Assembly: GCF_021249405.1 (NCBI RefSeq)
Contig: NZ_CP089593.1
Location: 806,001-870,000 of the forward strand
Source of the DNA: Halobacterium zhouii
Lineage (GTDB): Archaea > Halobacteriota > Halobacteria > Halobacteriales > Halobacteriaceae
Length of the DNA stretch: 64,000 nt
Reading direction: 5' to 3'
Under the pieces are notes generated by a model. That model had not been told where the DNA came from. It saw only the letters and a program-made list of their open reading frames with translations, and did no database searches. Positions within the stretch are counted from its first letter, which is position 1. Every line of letters starts with the position of its first letter. Shown here in pieces: positions 12,508 through 21,059 of the stretch. Made by a program: the position numbers and the translations under genes.

Positions 12508-12594
12508 ATGGAGGACAACGAACTGCTGTTGTTGATTCTCGCCGGCATCGCGGTGCTGATGTTCCTCACAGGATTCGTACTGGTTCTCGCGTAG
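12508..12594 (+). CDS. 28-residue single-helix membrane microprotein
   Basis: ATG GAG GAC AAC GAA opens a 28-codon frame ending in TAG. The product begins with MEDNE and continues as one uninterrupted hydrophobic helix (LLLLILAGIAVLMFLTGFV). A CTTTTGC box at 12478-12484 lies 27 bases before the ATG, the spacing of a leaderless haloarchaeal promoter. It lies between the 98-residue membrane gene and coxA, converging on coxA with 84 bases between stops. Small one-helix subunits are common in heme-copper oxidases, which makes an accessory-subunit role plausible, but nothing in the sequence proves it. Confidence 0.6.
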   Translation: MEDNELLLLILAGIAVLMFLTGFVLVLA

Positions 12595-12678
12595 AAACCC
12601 GCGGAGAACTCGCTTCAGTGCGTCGATGGTCGGTGCGACAGTACGTCTACCGCGTGCAGACGGGCGAACGAGGCGGGT

Positions 12679-14436
12679 TCAGTCTGCGGTCTGCGTGGTG
12701 TCCTCGTCCTCGTCGCCGCCGTCGGCGAGCGCCGTCTCGCGCTGACGCTCGAACCAGTCCCACTCGTTCGTGCGCTGGTTCGTCTCTTCGAGGTCCCAGG
12801 GGTCCCCGGACTCCACGCGCTTCCCCTCCTTCCAGGAGACGATCATGTTCCACACCCAGATGAGCTGGCCGACACCGAGGATGAGCGCGCCGACGGTTGC
12901 GAGCTGGTGGGCCGTCGTGAACTGCGCGAGGTAGGTGGCATACCGCCGCGGCATGCCGCCGTAGCCGAGCCACAACATCGCGAAGAACGTCAGGTTCGAC
13001 CCCACGAGTGAGAGCCAGAAGTGGGCGTGCGCGAGTTTCTTCTGGTACATCCGTCCGGTGAACATCGGGAACCAGTAGTAGCCGCCGGCGAACAGCGCGA
13101 ACGCGATGGCGCCCATCACGATGAAGTGGAAGTGCCCCACGACGTAGTAGGTGTCGTGGAGGATGAGGTCGATGGGGATGGCGGCCAGGAAGACGCCCGT
13201 GACGCCGCCGATGATGAAGTTCTGGATGAAGCCGATGGAGAACAGCATCGGCGCCGTGAGCCGAAGACTGCCGTTCCACATCGTCGTGATCCAGTTGAAC
13301 ACCTTCACCGCGGATGGTATCGCGATGGCGAGTGACACCGCCATGAAACTCGCTCGCAGACGCGGGTCGATGCCGGTGGTGAACATGTGGTGTGCCCAGA
13401 CGCCGAAGGAGAGCACACCGATAGCGAGCGTAGAGTAGACGACGAACTTGAACCCGAAGAGTTTGCGGCCGGAGAACTTCGGCAGGATGAGACTCACGAG
13501 CCCCATCGGCGGCAGGACGATGATGTACACCTCGGGGTGGCCGAAGAACCAGAAGAGGTGTTGCCAGAGGATGGGGTCACCGCCGCTCACCGCGAAGAAC
13601 GCCGTGCCGAAGTTGCGGTCGAGGAGCAACATCACGAGCGCGCTGCCGAGCAGCGGGAACGCGAACAGGATGAGTCCGGACTGCGTGAGCATCGTCCAGC
13701 TGAAGATGTCGAGGTTCGCCCAGTCGACGCTCTCCCCTCGTTCCGTGAAGATGGTGGCGATGAAGTTGATGGCGCCCATCGTCGCGGAGACGCCGCTGAG
13801 ATGGAGGCCGAGCAGCATCATGTCGATGCCCGCACCGCCGTACGTCCCCGCACCCGCGCCAGCGGACAGCGGCGTGTACATCGTCCACGCCGTCTGTGCG
13901 GGGCCGATTCCGGCAAGCGGTTTGAGGAAGAATCCGGACCAGATGAGCAGCGTGGCCGCCGGCAGCAGCCAGAACGCGATGGCGTTGATGCGCGGGAACG
14001 CCATGTCGTCGGCGCCGATGAGTAGCGGGATGAAGTAGTTCCCGAACGCCGAGATCATCGGTGTCGCGAACAGGAACAGCATCGTGATGCCGTGACTCGT
14101 CAGAAAGCCGTTGTAGAGCTGGGCGTTGATGATGTTGATCTGGGGTGCGGCGAGTTCCACGCGCATGAGCACGGCCATGATGCCGCCCCACGCGAACGTG
14201 ATAGTCGCGAAGACGCCGTAGAGAATCCCGATGTCCTTGTGGTCTACCGTCGTGAACCAGCGAATAATCCCTGCTGGCTTCTCTTCGTGCCCGTAGTCGG
14301 TGCTCCCCCCGAGTGCACCGCCGACGTCTGTGAGGGGAGTGTAGGACCGCCAGTCCTCGATGCGGGTGAGGAAGGCGGCCACCGCGACGAGGAAAACCCC
14401 CATCAGCACAGTGAGCACCAGTGATGACGTGGCCAT
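12679..14436 (-). CDS. coxA: cytochrome c oxidase subunit I (aa3 type)
   Basis: 585 residues, the heme-copper core of the terminal oxidase, reducing O2 and pumping protons. All key elements are present: the low-spin heme ligand in TSHGITMLFLFATPM, CuB/cross-link segment FFGHPEVYIIVLPP, the CuB histidines VWAHHMFTTG, heme a3 and a ligands HDTYYVVGHFHFIVMGA, and K-channel lysine in IPSAVKVFNW. The glutamate in GHPEV marks an A1-type enzyme. An extra N-terminal helix (about residues 4-22) gives about 13 helices. The start is supported by a CTTTACGG box 25 bases upstream. Last gene of a minus-strand series from 17039. Confidence 0.97.
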   Translation of the reverse strand: MATSSLVLTVLMGVFLVAVAAFLTRIEDWRSYTPLTDVGGALGGSTDYGHEEKPAGIIRWFTTVDHKDIGILYGVFATITFAWGGIMAVLMRVELAAPQINIINAQLYNGFLTSHGITMLFLFATPMISAFGNYFIPLLIGADDMAFPRINAIAFWLLPAATLLIWSGFFLKPLAGIGPAQTAWTMYTPLSAGAGAGTYGGAGIDMMLLGLHLSGVSATMGAINFIATIFTERGESVDWANLDIFSWTMLTQSGLILFAFPLLGSALVMLLLDRNFGTAFFAVSGGDPILWQHLFWFFGHPEVYIIVLPPMGLVSLILPKFSGRKLFGFKFVVYSTLAIGVLSFGVWAHHMFTTGIDPRLRASFMAVSLAIAIPSAVKVFNWITTMWNGSLRLTAPMLFSIGFIQNFIIGGVTGVFLAAIPIDLILHDTYYVVGHFHFIVMGAIAFALFAGGYYWFPMFTGRMYQKKLAHAHFWLSLVGSNLTFFAMLWLGYGGMPRRYATYLAQFTTAHQLATVGALILGVGQLIWVWNMIVSWKEGKRVESGDPWDLEETNQRTNEWDWFERQRETALADGGDEDEDTTQTAD

Positions 14437-14456
14437 GAACAGACTTCAGTTCCGGA

Positions 14457-14464
14457 CCGTAAAG
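14457..14464 (-). promoter_or_regulatory. TATA box of coxA
   Basis: Minus-strand CTTTACGG centred 25 bases upstream of the coxA ATG, matching the leaderless haloarchaeal promoter layout. It gives coxA its own transcription start despite the same-strand genes upstream. Confidence 0.6.
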
Positions 14465-14587
14465 AAAGCTTAGGATTGGCCGCGACGTCGTCCTGTCACC
14501 GATTCACGCGCCGACACGTTCTGCCGCGTCGACGCGAAGGCGGTCGGCACACTCGAGAGCGGAGTGGCCGGCACATCAGACCGTGAG

Positions 14588-14827
14588 TTATTCCTCGAGT
14601 CCGGTCTCGTCTCGCTCGATGTACGTCGCCGCGACGTACGTCAGCACGGCGAGACTGAGGAACGTGAACAGGAGGATGGCGTGTGCGATGACGGCGACGA
14701 GGATCTGGTCCATCCCCCACGGGGCGACGACGAAGTACACGACGGCGAAGAACGCGAGGATCACCAGCGGGATGATGTTGACCGTGAGGTCGAGGATGGT
14801 GTCCTTGTCGAAGACGTTCGAGTTCAT
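14588..14827 (-). CDS. two-helix membrane protein (DUF6684-like), oxidase cluster
   Basis: 79 residues: a short polar start (NSNVFDKDTILDLTVN), two helices (about 17-37 and 43-65) and an acidic tail ending in ETGLEE. The family is found beside cox genes in haloarchaea and fits the DUF6684 description; function is not established. ATG at 14827 is chosen because the upstream frame is arginine-rich non-coding-like sequence. It lies 41 bases after the 118-residue membrane gene and 151 bases before coxA. A small structural or assembly subunit of the oxidase is a reasonable inference. Confidence 0.75.
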   Translation of the reverse strand: MNSNVFDKDTILDLTVNIIPLVILAFFAVVYFVVAPWGMDQILVAVIAHAILLFTFLSLAVLTYVAATYIERDETGLEE

Positions 14828-14868
14828 TGTCTCGGGTTCCGTCGGGCGGACTGATATAGGTTGAGGAT

Positions 14869-15225
14869 TCAGAGTCGCTCTGTCTCGAGGAGGAACAACG
14901 CGACGCCGCCGCCGGCCACGATGACTGCGGTGACGGCGAGCGCGAGGCCGCGCTGGTCTGCGCCCGTCTGTGTGTAGACAACGCCGCCGAGCACTGCGAA
15001 CACGGCACCGAGCGCGAGCGTGGTTCGCCACATCGACTCCGTGTACCTCGACTCCCGGAGGATGCCGACGATGCTCGCGGCGAACAGCAACAGACCGCCG
15101 ACGGCGACCGGCAGGATGCCGTCGATCAGGAGGCCGAGTTCGGAGATGACGAGACCGAGCACCAGCGGAATCGGCCACGGACTGGCGCGCGGATACTGGT
15201 CGCTCAACCCCGGTTCTTGAGCCAT
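14869..15225 (-). CDS. four-helix membrane protein, oxidase cluster
   Basis: 118 residues starting MAQEPGLSDQYPRASPWP, then four helices in two pairs (about 20-60 and 70-112), with a charged RESRYTESMWR linker between them. No catalytic motif is visible. The start chosen avoids a 25-residue upstream extension of unlike composition. It belongs to a run of same-strand membrane genes leading to coxA; haloarchaeal homologues are annotated only as uncharacterised proteins. Role unknown, possibly oxidase assembly or stability. Confidence 0.7.
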   Translation of the reverse strand: MAQEPGLSDQYPRASPWPIPLVLGLVISELGLLIDGILPVAVGGLLLFAASIVGILRESRYTESMWRTTLALGAVFAVLGGVVYTQTGADQRGLALAVTAVIVAGGGVALFLLETERL

Positions 15226-15342
15226 ACTCGGAGTTGGGATGGGAGCGTTAGAAATGCATCGCTTCGAGGGAGTTTCGGCCGCCGCCGGGTCCGTCGACAC
15301 TCTCGAGTGGTCGTTCCGTCACTCGGCGGGGTGGTCGTTTCG

Positions 15343-15609
15343 TCATCCGACGGCCATGACGGCGTACGCGAACAGGAACCCGAAGTAGACGAGCACGAGC
15401 GCCGCGAGCGCGCGCAGGCGGAACGAACGGAGTCCCTCCGTCTCCGCGATGTAGGCTTCGTCGAACGCTTCGCGTTCGTCGTCTGCGAGGGCGTCGTAGT
15501 GCTCGAGGCCACGGTGGAGGTCGCGCAGTTGGTCAGTCGGGAACGCTTCCCCGCAGTGCGAGCACCGCGGCGCGTCGGCCGGCTGGTCGTTCTGTCGTGT
15601 GCGTGTCAT
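15343..15609 (-). CDS. C2H2 zinc finger with C-terminal membrane helix
   Basis: 88 residues. Residues 16-37 form a classical C2H2 finger, C-x2-C-x12-H-x4-H (CSHCGEAF ... LHRGLEH). A charged middle (DDEREAFDEAY) leads to one C-terminal helix (LAALVLVYFGFLFAYAVMAVG). The start overlaps the stop of the 477-residue membrane gene by four bases, so the two are translationally coupled and probably act together. A tail-anchored C2H2 finger in an oxidase operon is unusual; it could bind a metal for delivery, a protein partner or nucleic acid. Function unknown. Confidence 0.75.
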   Translation of the reverse strand: MTRTRQNDQPADAPRCSHCGEAFPTDQLRDLHRGLEHYDALADDEREAFDEAYIAETEGLRSFRLRALAALVLVYFGFLFAYAVMAVG

Positions 15610-17039
15610 AGATAGGGCGGGCTGGTGGTGGGTTGGCCGACGATCCAGAGGCTCAGCATCGTGTAGAACACCATCACGACGGTGAGCGGGTACTGGCTCC
15701 TGACCGCCTGCAGGCGTCCAGGGAGTTCGTCGAAGGCGACGCCGTGGGCCGCCCAGATGGCGAGCAGGTGGCCGAGCAGGACGGCGACGATGCCGACGCC
15801 GGAGAGCCACGCCGGCAGGACGAGCGTGCGCGCGACCGGCGGGTTCACCGGCGAGAGGAGCGCGCCGAGGAGCGCCGGGGACAGCGAGAGGAAGTAGACG
15901 AGGTAGTGCGCGAGGTGGTAACCCGCAGCGATGGCGAGCAGCGACGGCGCGAACCGGCGTGCGAGCGTCGCGGCGTCCGTGTACGTCGGGCCTGTGCGCC
16001 GCGCGAGCGCGGCGGCGCGTCGGAACAACCAGTAGAAGACGGCGAAGCCGACGAGCAACGCGACCGGGTAGAGGAGCGCCGGTGGCACGCCCGGGTAGAC
16101 GGTCGGCGTCGGGGCGCCCGCGTACAGCGCTGGCAGTTCGACTCGTGTTTCGACGACCGCGCGCGCGAACGCCGCCCACGCGGGAGTGCCGACGAGTCCG
16201 TCGTACGTCGTCCCCCAGAGGAGCGCGACCACGAACCCCACGCCGCCGTCGGTGGCCACCACTTTGTCGGTGAGGCGTGCGCCGGGAATCCGCAGACGGA
16301 GCCCGTCCTCAGTGCGCTGGACGGGTGCGACCGAGCCGTACATTCGGAACAGGCGGGCGAGCGGGTCGACCGCCGTGAACCACGTTCGGTGGCCGACGGC
16401 GAACACGCCCACGGCGGTCATTGCGAGGTAGCCAAGCGCGGTGGTCGCGAGCAGTCGCGGTTCGTCCGCGAGCGGGCTGACGACCTCCACCCACACGAGT
16501 GCGAGCAGGAGCAACGCACTCGCCCACGCGGCGCGGTCCGCCGACACGTCGCGTTCGCCGGTCGTGAGGAGCGCGAGGGGACGCGTCAGCGTCCGGAATG
16601 GGTCGACGGCCGGCCACGAGTTCCCGACGACGTAGACGGACATTGTGAATCCCGCCCACCATCCGACCCACACGAGCAGGATGGCGACGTTCTGGAGTTC
16701 GGTGACACGGGCGTTCGGGCCGAAAAAGCCCATCCACACCACGAGTGCCAACCCGGCGACTCCGGCGAGGCGGCCCGTCCACGCGAGCACGCTGCGGGGA
16801 GCAGGGAGTGTGCGCGTGCGGTCGTGGACCGATTCGACGAACGCGCGGTCGGTGACGAAACTCGCGAGCAGGAACGACGCCCCGACGACCGCGCCGCCGG
16901 TCGCCAGGAACAGCCACGTCGGAACGGCGAGTTCCTGGGTCGACGCGGTTCGGAGGCTTCCGCCGTGTGCGAGTGCGACCCCGCAGACGGCGACAAGACC
17001 GGCCAGCGCCCCGACCGCTCTTGCCCAGGAACGGTGCAT
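15606..17039 (-). CDS. polytopic membrane protein, oxidase cluster
   Basis: 477 residues with about 12 helices. The N-terminus looks like a signal or first helix followed by AHGGSLRTAST, a pattern seen in secreted copper-related proteins, but no metal motif was identified. Several aromatic-rich loops occur (WVGWWAGFTMSVYVVGNSWP and YHLAHYLVYFLSLSP). It is divergent from coxC (177 bases between starts) and coupled to the C2H2-finger gene. Conserved in haloarchaeal oxidase regions as a hypothetical protein. A long antisense frame covers it but shows no protein features. Confidence 0.75.
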   Translation of the reverse strand: MHRSWARAVGALAGLVAVCGVALAHGGSLRTASTQELAVPTWLFLATGGAVVGASFLLASFVTDRAFVESVHDRTRTLPAPRSVLAWTGRLAGVAGLALVVWMGFFGPNARVTELQNVAILLVWVGWWAGFTMSVYVVGNSWPAVDPFRTLTRPLALLTTGERDVSADRAAWASALLLLALVWVEVVSPLADEPRLLATTALGYLAMTAVGVFAVGHRTWFTAVDPLARLFRMYGSVAPVQRTEDGLRLRIPGARLTDKVVATDGGVGFVVALLWGTTYDGLVGTPAWAAFARAVVETRVELPALYAGAPTPTVYPGVPPALLYPVALLVGFAVFYWLFRRAAALARRTGPTYTDAATLARRFAPSLLAIAAGYHLAHYLVYFLSLSPALLGALLSPVNPPVARTLVLPAWLSGVGIVAVLLGHLLAIWAAHGVAFDELPGRLQAVRSQYPLTVVMVFYTMLSLWIVGQPTTSPPYL

Positions 17040-17186
17040 GCGCGTGACTACCGACGCGCGCCACCTGAGGATTACGATGCATCGTCGCGTGGGACGCGTC
17101 GGTCGAGCAGACCGCGTCAGACGAACTGTCGACGCCAGTCGTGTGTGGGGTTCACCACGGAACCGTCGCGAACGCAGTTGGATGGG

Positions 17187-17195
17187 TTTTTAATA
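17187..17195 (+). promoter_or_regulatory. TATA box of coxC
   Basis: TTTTTAATA centred 26 bases before the coxC ATG, in an otherwise GC-rich stretch. Strong match to the haloarchaeal leaderless promoter layout; it also decides the start codon at 17217. Confidence 0.75.
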
Positions 17196-17216
17196 CTCGC
17201 CACGCAACGTTCGCGT

Positions 17217-18080
17217 ATGACAGTCGCGGACGATTCGACCGAGGACCACGGCCACCACCTTCCGGCCGTGGAGGACTGGCCGAAGGGCTTCGGTGAGGCC
17301 AGCTGGTGGCCGTTCGTCACTGCACTCGGCGCCGTTGGACTCTACGTCGGCGCTGCGCTGTTCGTACTCTCGCGAGGCGACACACCGCTCATCGGCGAGA
17401 CGGCCGGCCCGGCAGTGTTCGTGGGCGGCGCCCTCGTCTTCCTCGCCGGGCTCTACGGCTGGGTGTACCACGCCTTCGTGAAGCACTTCTGGAGCGGCGA
17501 CGGGCACGAGAACAGCGGGCTCCGCTGGGGGATGATACTGTTCCTCGGCACGGAGGTCGCGACGTTCGGCGCGGGCTTCGTCTACTACTTCTTCGTGCGC
17601 GTCGGCGCGTCGTGGGTCGACGCCCACGTCCCCGAGGGGTTCCTCGGCGCACTCGTCCTCGGGAACACGGCGATTCTGGTCGTGTCGAGTATCACGCTGC
17701 ACTTCGCGCACACCGCGCTCCGGAAGGGCAACCGGTCGCGGTTCATCAGTCTGCTCGTGACGACGCTCGTGCTCGGCCTGGTGTTCATCGCCGGCCAGAT
17801 CTACGAGTACTACGAATTCATCGTCCACGAGGGGCTCTCGCTGTCTGGCGGCGTCTTCGAGAGCGCGTTCTTCGGGCTCACCGGTCTCCACGGGCTCCAC
17901 GTCTCCCTCGGCGCGGTGCTCCTGGGTATCCTGACGGTGCGCGCGCTGAACGGACAGTACTCCCCGGAGCGCCACACGTCCATCAGCACCGTCTCGATGT
18001 ACTGGCACTTCGTCGACATCGTCTGGGTCTTCCTCGTCGTCGTGCTGTACGCCGGCGCGGTCGTTGACCTGACGTTCTGA
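17217..18080 (+). CDS. coxC: cytochrome c oxidase subunit III
   Basis: 287 residues, seven helices, structural subunit of the aa3 oxidase. Family motifs are SWWPFVTALGA near the start, RWGMILFLGTEVATFGAGF, ITLHFAHTALRKGN, and the C-terminal FGLTGLHGLHVSLGAVLLG and YWHFVDIVWVFLVVVLY, which hold the conserved histidines and glutamate. The start is fixed by the TATA box 26 bases upstream. It is transcribed away from the 477-residue gene and toward a 748-base region without genes. Length is normal. Confidence 0.95.
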   Translation: MTVADDSTEDHGHHLPAVEDWPKGFGEASWWPFVTALGAVGLYVGAALFVLSRGDTPLIGETAGPAVFVGGALVFLAGLYGWVYHAFVKHFWSGDGHENSGLRWGMILFLGTEVATFGAGFVYYFFVRVGASWVDAHVPEGFLGALVLGNTAILVVSSITLHFAHTALRKGNRSRFISLLVTTLVLGLVFIAGQIYEYYEFIVHEGLSLSGGVFESAFFGLTGLHGLHVSLGAVLLGILTVRALNGQYSPERHTSISTVSMYWHFVDIVWVFLVVVLYAGAVVDLTF

Positions 18081-18828
18081 GGCCGAGTCGCTTCTTCGTT
18101 TTCGTGACGCTGCACGCGTAGCGTCTGCTCAGCGCCCCGTGATTGATTCGACGCCGTGTCCCCGCGCTACGACGCGTCGCTGATCTGCGGTCTACTTTGC
18201 GGACGAACGACCTGGACCAGCGTCACCCGGGACGGCGGTGCCGGTAGGCGGCAGCAGGTGATTTCCGTGGTCGCTAGAACCGAGGCCTGCTGGCTGGCGG
18301 CGTCGCAAGTGACGTGTCGGTCTCGGCCGGCGGACCGCTCACGAGGCGCCTCGACCAGTTGACCGAGGGCAATCTGTTGCTGTCCGACCATGGGATGGCT
18401 CCGGTTCGCTGTTGTAGACACCGCACGCGCCCGGCCGAAGACACACTGAGAACGTCTCCATGTACTACCGTGGCGGAGGCGTGAGCGAACGCCGCACCGG
18501 TGGGTGACACGTAATGCAGTGACGTCCGGACTTCGTCACACCAGGGCTGTGCGTGGTCGGACTGCTGTCGTTCTCGATGCGAAACGGGACCGGCGCGGAA
18601 AGACAGTCTCGAGGCGACCGAGGTCGAAGTGGTCGGCGTCTCGATGGGGATGGCAGCCAGCGTGTCGACGTTATGGACGGCACTGACCGTCGGGTCGAAC
18701 GGGCGTGAATAGCGACCAGCGGCGTCGCGACGGACGCTGTCGGCGACTGCTAGAACCAGGGGTTGAGGGAACCACGCGAGAACGAGAAACGAATCAGGCG
18801 ACTGCTGAGAACGAAGCGAGTCGGAACT
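18081..18828. other. 748-base stretch without a recognisable gene, between coxC and coxB
   Basis: The stops of coxC (+) and coxB (-) face each other across this region. Only short frames of 60-90 codons occur, in clashing phases, and none looks like a haloarchaeal protein: acidic residues are not enriched and stop codons are frequent for the GC content. One piece near 18599-18707 reads in a protein-like way in one + frame (SLEATEVEVVGVSMGMAAS) but has no start or continuation. The region may hold a decayed gene. No terminal inverted repeats, tRNA or palindrome cluster was found. Confidence 0.6.
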
Positions 18829-19554
18829 TCAGACCGAGACGTTCTGCGGATCTTCCTTCCACTCCTGGTACTTCTGCTCCTCGACGACCTCGAGTTTGGC
18901 GAGCATCTGGGAGTGGCCCGCGCCGCAGAACTCGGCGCAGTAGATCTGGTACGTCCCCTTCTCCGTGATGTTCGTGATGATGTAGTTCTTCTGACCGGGG
19001 AACGCGTCCGCCTTCAGGCCGACACCGGGTGCGTGGAACGCGTGTATCACGTTCTCCGCTTCCGTCCGTATCAGCAACTTGGTGTCCTCGGGGACCACCA
19101 TCGTGTTCCGCACGGTGACGTTCTCCTCGGGGTACTCGAACTGCCAGTACCACTGGATGCCGACGGCGTCCACGACGACGGTGTCCTCCTGGCCCATCAC
19201 GCGCTGGGCGTCGTCCTGAGTCGCGGTGACCGTCGGGTGCGCCATCACGCCGTAGGCGGCGACGCCGACGAACAGGAGCACGACGGCAGTCGCGACGGTC
19301 CACGTAATCTCGAGTCGACGATTCTCCTTCGTCGGCTGTGGCTCCTCGTTCTTCCGGAACTTCCACACCGTGTAGACGAGGATGCCCTCGACGAGCAGGG
19401 TGATGGGAAGCGCGGCGGCCAGGAGCTTCGAGTCGAGGTCCTGGATCAACTGCTCGGTCACCGAGTCGTACTGCGCTGCGGCGACCGGGTCCACGAACGC
19501 GACGAGGAAGCCGACGGCGGCGACGAGAACGACTGCGAGCCGCTTTCCTCTCAT
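18829..19554 (-). CDS. coxB: cytochrome c oxidase subunit II (CuA)
   Basis: 241 residues. Domain order: a signal or first hydrophobic segment (residues 5-25), two transmembrane helices (about 38-60 and 80-103), then the periplasmic-side cupredoxin with GIQWYWQFEYPE and the CuA site HAFHAPGVG ... CAEFCGAGHSQM. It receives electrons, probably from halocyanin-type blue copper proteins in this group. ATG at 19554 is favoured over an upstream extension because a TATA box lies at 19579-19587. Transcribed divergently from the heme synthase gene. Confidence 0.96.
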   Translation of the reverse strand: MRGKRLAVVLVAAVGFLVAFVDPVAAAQYDSVTEQLIQDLDSKLLAAALPITLLVEGILVYTVWKFRKNEEPQPTKENRRLEITWTVATAVVLLFVGVAAYGVMAHPTVTATQDDAQRVMGQEDTVVVDAVGIQWYWQFEYPEENVTVRNTMVVPEDTKLLIRTEAENVIHAFHAPGVGLKADAFPGQKNYIITNITEKGTYQIYCAEFCGAGHSQMLAKLEVVEEQKYQEWKEDPQNVSV

Positions 19555-19578
19555 GTTAGGTGGGGATTTGGAGCGTAT

Positions 19579-19587
19579 CCATAAATA
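19579..19587 (-). promoter_or_regulatory. TATA box between coxB and ctaB
   Basis: Minus-strand TATTTATGG, centre 29 bases before the coxB ATG. The same bases read ATAAATAG on the plus strand and could also serve the divergent heme synthase gene, whose GTG would then have a leader of about 55 bases. Confidence 0.6.
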
Positions 19588-19663
19588 GATGCTGAAACGC
19601 CCCGTCCGCAAGCCGGATAGGCTAAGTGGTGCCGGACACAACCACCGGACGAGAGGTTCTTTC

Positions 19664-21058
19664 GTGACCCGCGACGCTCCAGACCGGTTCACCGCACTGC
19701 TCGCTGCTGCGGCGATGGGCGTCTACGTTCTGCTCGTCGTCGGGGCGACATCTGCGCTCACCGACGCGGCCAGCGCGTGTCGCTCGTGGCCCGCCTGCGG
19801 TGGGCGGTGGTTCGCCCTCGATTCCGCGTCGCTCGCAATCGTCTGGGGGCACCGTACTGCCGCCGCCGTGACCGGGATTCTCGTCGTCGCCGTCGCCGCG
19901 CTCGCGTGGCGGCGCGACGAATCACTGCGCGTGCGAGCAGCGACGGCGCTCGCACTCGCGTCGTACCCCGTCCAGATATGGGTCGGCGCTGTCGCCGCTA
20001 CCTCTGGCGTCTCGGCGGCGGTCGCCGGCGCACACCTCGCGCTCGGCGTCGTCATCTTCGCAGCGCTCGTCGCCGCGCTCGCGTGGACGCTCGAAACCCA
20101 GACCGGCGACCTGCCCTCGACGGAGTGGGAGGGCTCCGCGAAGGGTGCTGACGACGGCGAACCCACACCCGGCTCGGGCCCTGTCGCCACCGCGTACGCG
20201 TACTTCCGACTGATGAAGCCGCGGCTGATGTGGCTGCTCTGTCTGGTCGCGTCGGCGGGCATGGCGCTCGCCGCCGGCCCCGACCTCGAAGTAGGGACCG
20301 TCCTCGCCACGCTCGGCGGCGGCGTTCTCGCCATCGGTGCGAGCGGCACGTTCAACCACGTTCTCGAGCGCGAGAAGGACGAACGGATGTCGCGCACGGA
20401 CGACCGACCGCTCGCGAACGACCGCATTCCGCTCCGGAATGCTGTGGCGTTCGCGTTCGTGCTCGCCGCTGCGTCGATGGTGGCGTTCCTCAGCGTGAAC
20501 GTCCTCACCGCCGCGCTCGGTCTCACCGCCATCGTGTTCTACTCTGTCATCTACACGCTCGTGTTGAAGCCGAATACCCGACAGAGCACGGTCATTGGCG
20601 GGGCCGCCGGCGCGCTCCCCGCGCTCATCGGCTGGGCGGCGGTGACGGGCGACGTCGTGGGGCCGGGACCGACCGGTATCGCCGGCCTCGGCCTCGCCGC
20701 GGTCATCTTCCTGTGGACGCCCGCGCACTTCTACAACCTCGCGCTCGCGTACAAGGACGACTACGAGCGCGGCGGCTTCCCGCTGATGCCGGTGGTGAGC
20801 GGCGAGGCGACGACGCGCAAGCACATCCTCTACTACCTCGGTGCGACGCTCGTCTCGGCGCTAGCGCTCGCCGCGGTGACGGGTCTCGGCGCGCTGTACG
20901 CCGGCACGACGGTCGTGTTCGGGTCGGTGTTCCTCTACTTCGCGGTGCGCCTCCACCGGGAGCGCGACCGGGCCGCCGCGATGCGGTCGTTCCACGCGTC
21001 GAACGCCTACCTCGGCTGCTTGTTGGTCGCCGTCGTCCTCGATGCGATGGTGGTCTGA
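19664..21058 (+). CDS. ctaB: heme o synthase (CtaB) with N-terminal half-COX15 domain
   Basis: 464 residues. Residues about 10-150 are four helices resembling one half of heme A synthase (COX15/CtaA), with histidines in VWGHRTAAAV and AGAHLALG. After an acidic linker, residues about 180-464 are protoheme IX farnesyltransferase: YFRLMKPRLMW, the first prenyl-diphosphate motif NHVLEREKDERMSRTDDRPL (Glu where Asp is usual), and the second YKDDYERGGFPLMPVVSGE. It makes heme O for the oxidase. GTG at 19664 is chosen; an upstream ATG at 19589 would add a basic, proline-rich stretch. The fusion is known in haloarchaea. Confidence 0.9.
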   Translation: MTRDAPDRFTALLAAAAMGVYVLLVVGATSALTDAASACRSWPACGGRWFALDSASLAIVWGHRTAAAVTGILVVAVAALAWRRDESLRVRAATALALASYPVQIWVGAVAATSGVSAAVAGAHLALGVVIFAALVAALAWTLETQTGDLPSTEWEGSAKGADDGEPTPGSGPVATAYAYFRLMKPRLMWLLCLVASAGMALAAGPDLEVGTVLATLGGGVLAIGASGTFNHVLEREKDERMSRTDDRPLANDRIPLRNAVAFAFVLAAASMVAFLSVNVLTAALGLTAIVFYSVIYTLVLKPNTRQSTVIGGAAGALPALIGWAAVTGDVVGPGPTGIAGLGLAAVIFLWTPAHFYNLALAYKDDYERGGFPLMPVVSGEATTRKHILYYLGATLVSALALAAVTGLGALYAGTTVVFGSVFLYFAVRLHRERDRAAAMRSFHASNAYLGCLLVAVVLDAMVV

Positions 21059-21059
21059 G

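Noticed and set aside
15633..18080. 815-codon plus-strand open frame
   Set aside because: Only its last third, from 17217, is a real protein (coxC). The rest is antisense to the 477-residue membrane gene and is arginine/glutamate-rich mirror sequence without domains; the coxC TATA box marks the true start.
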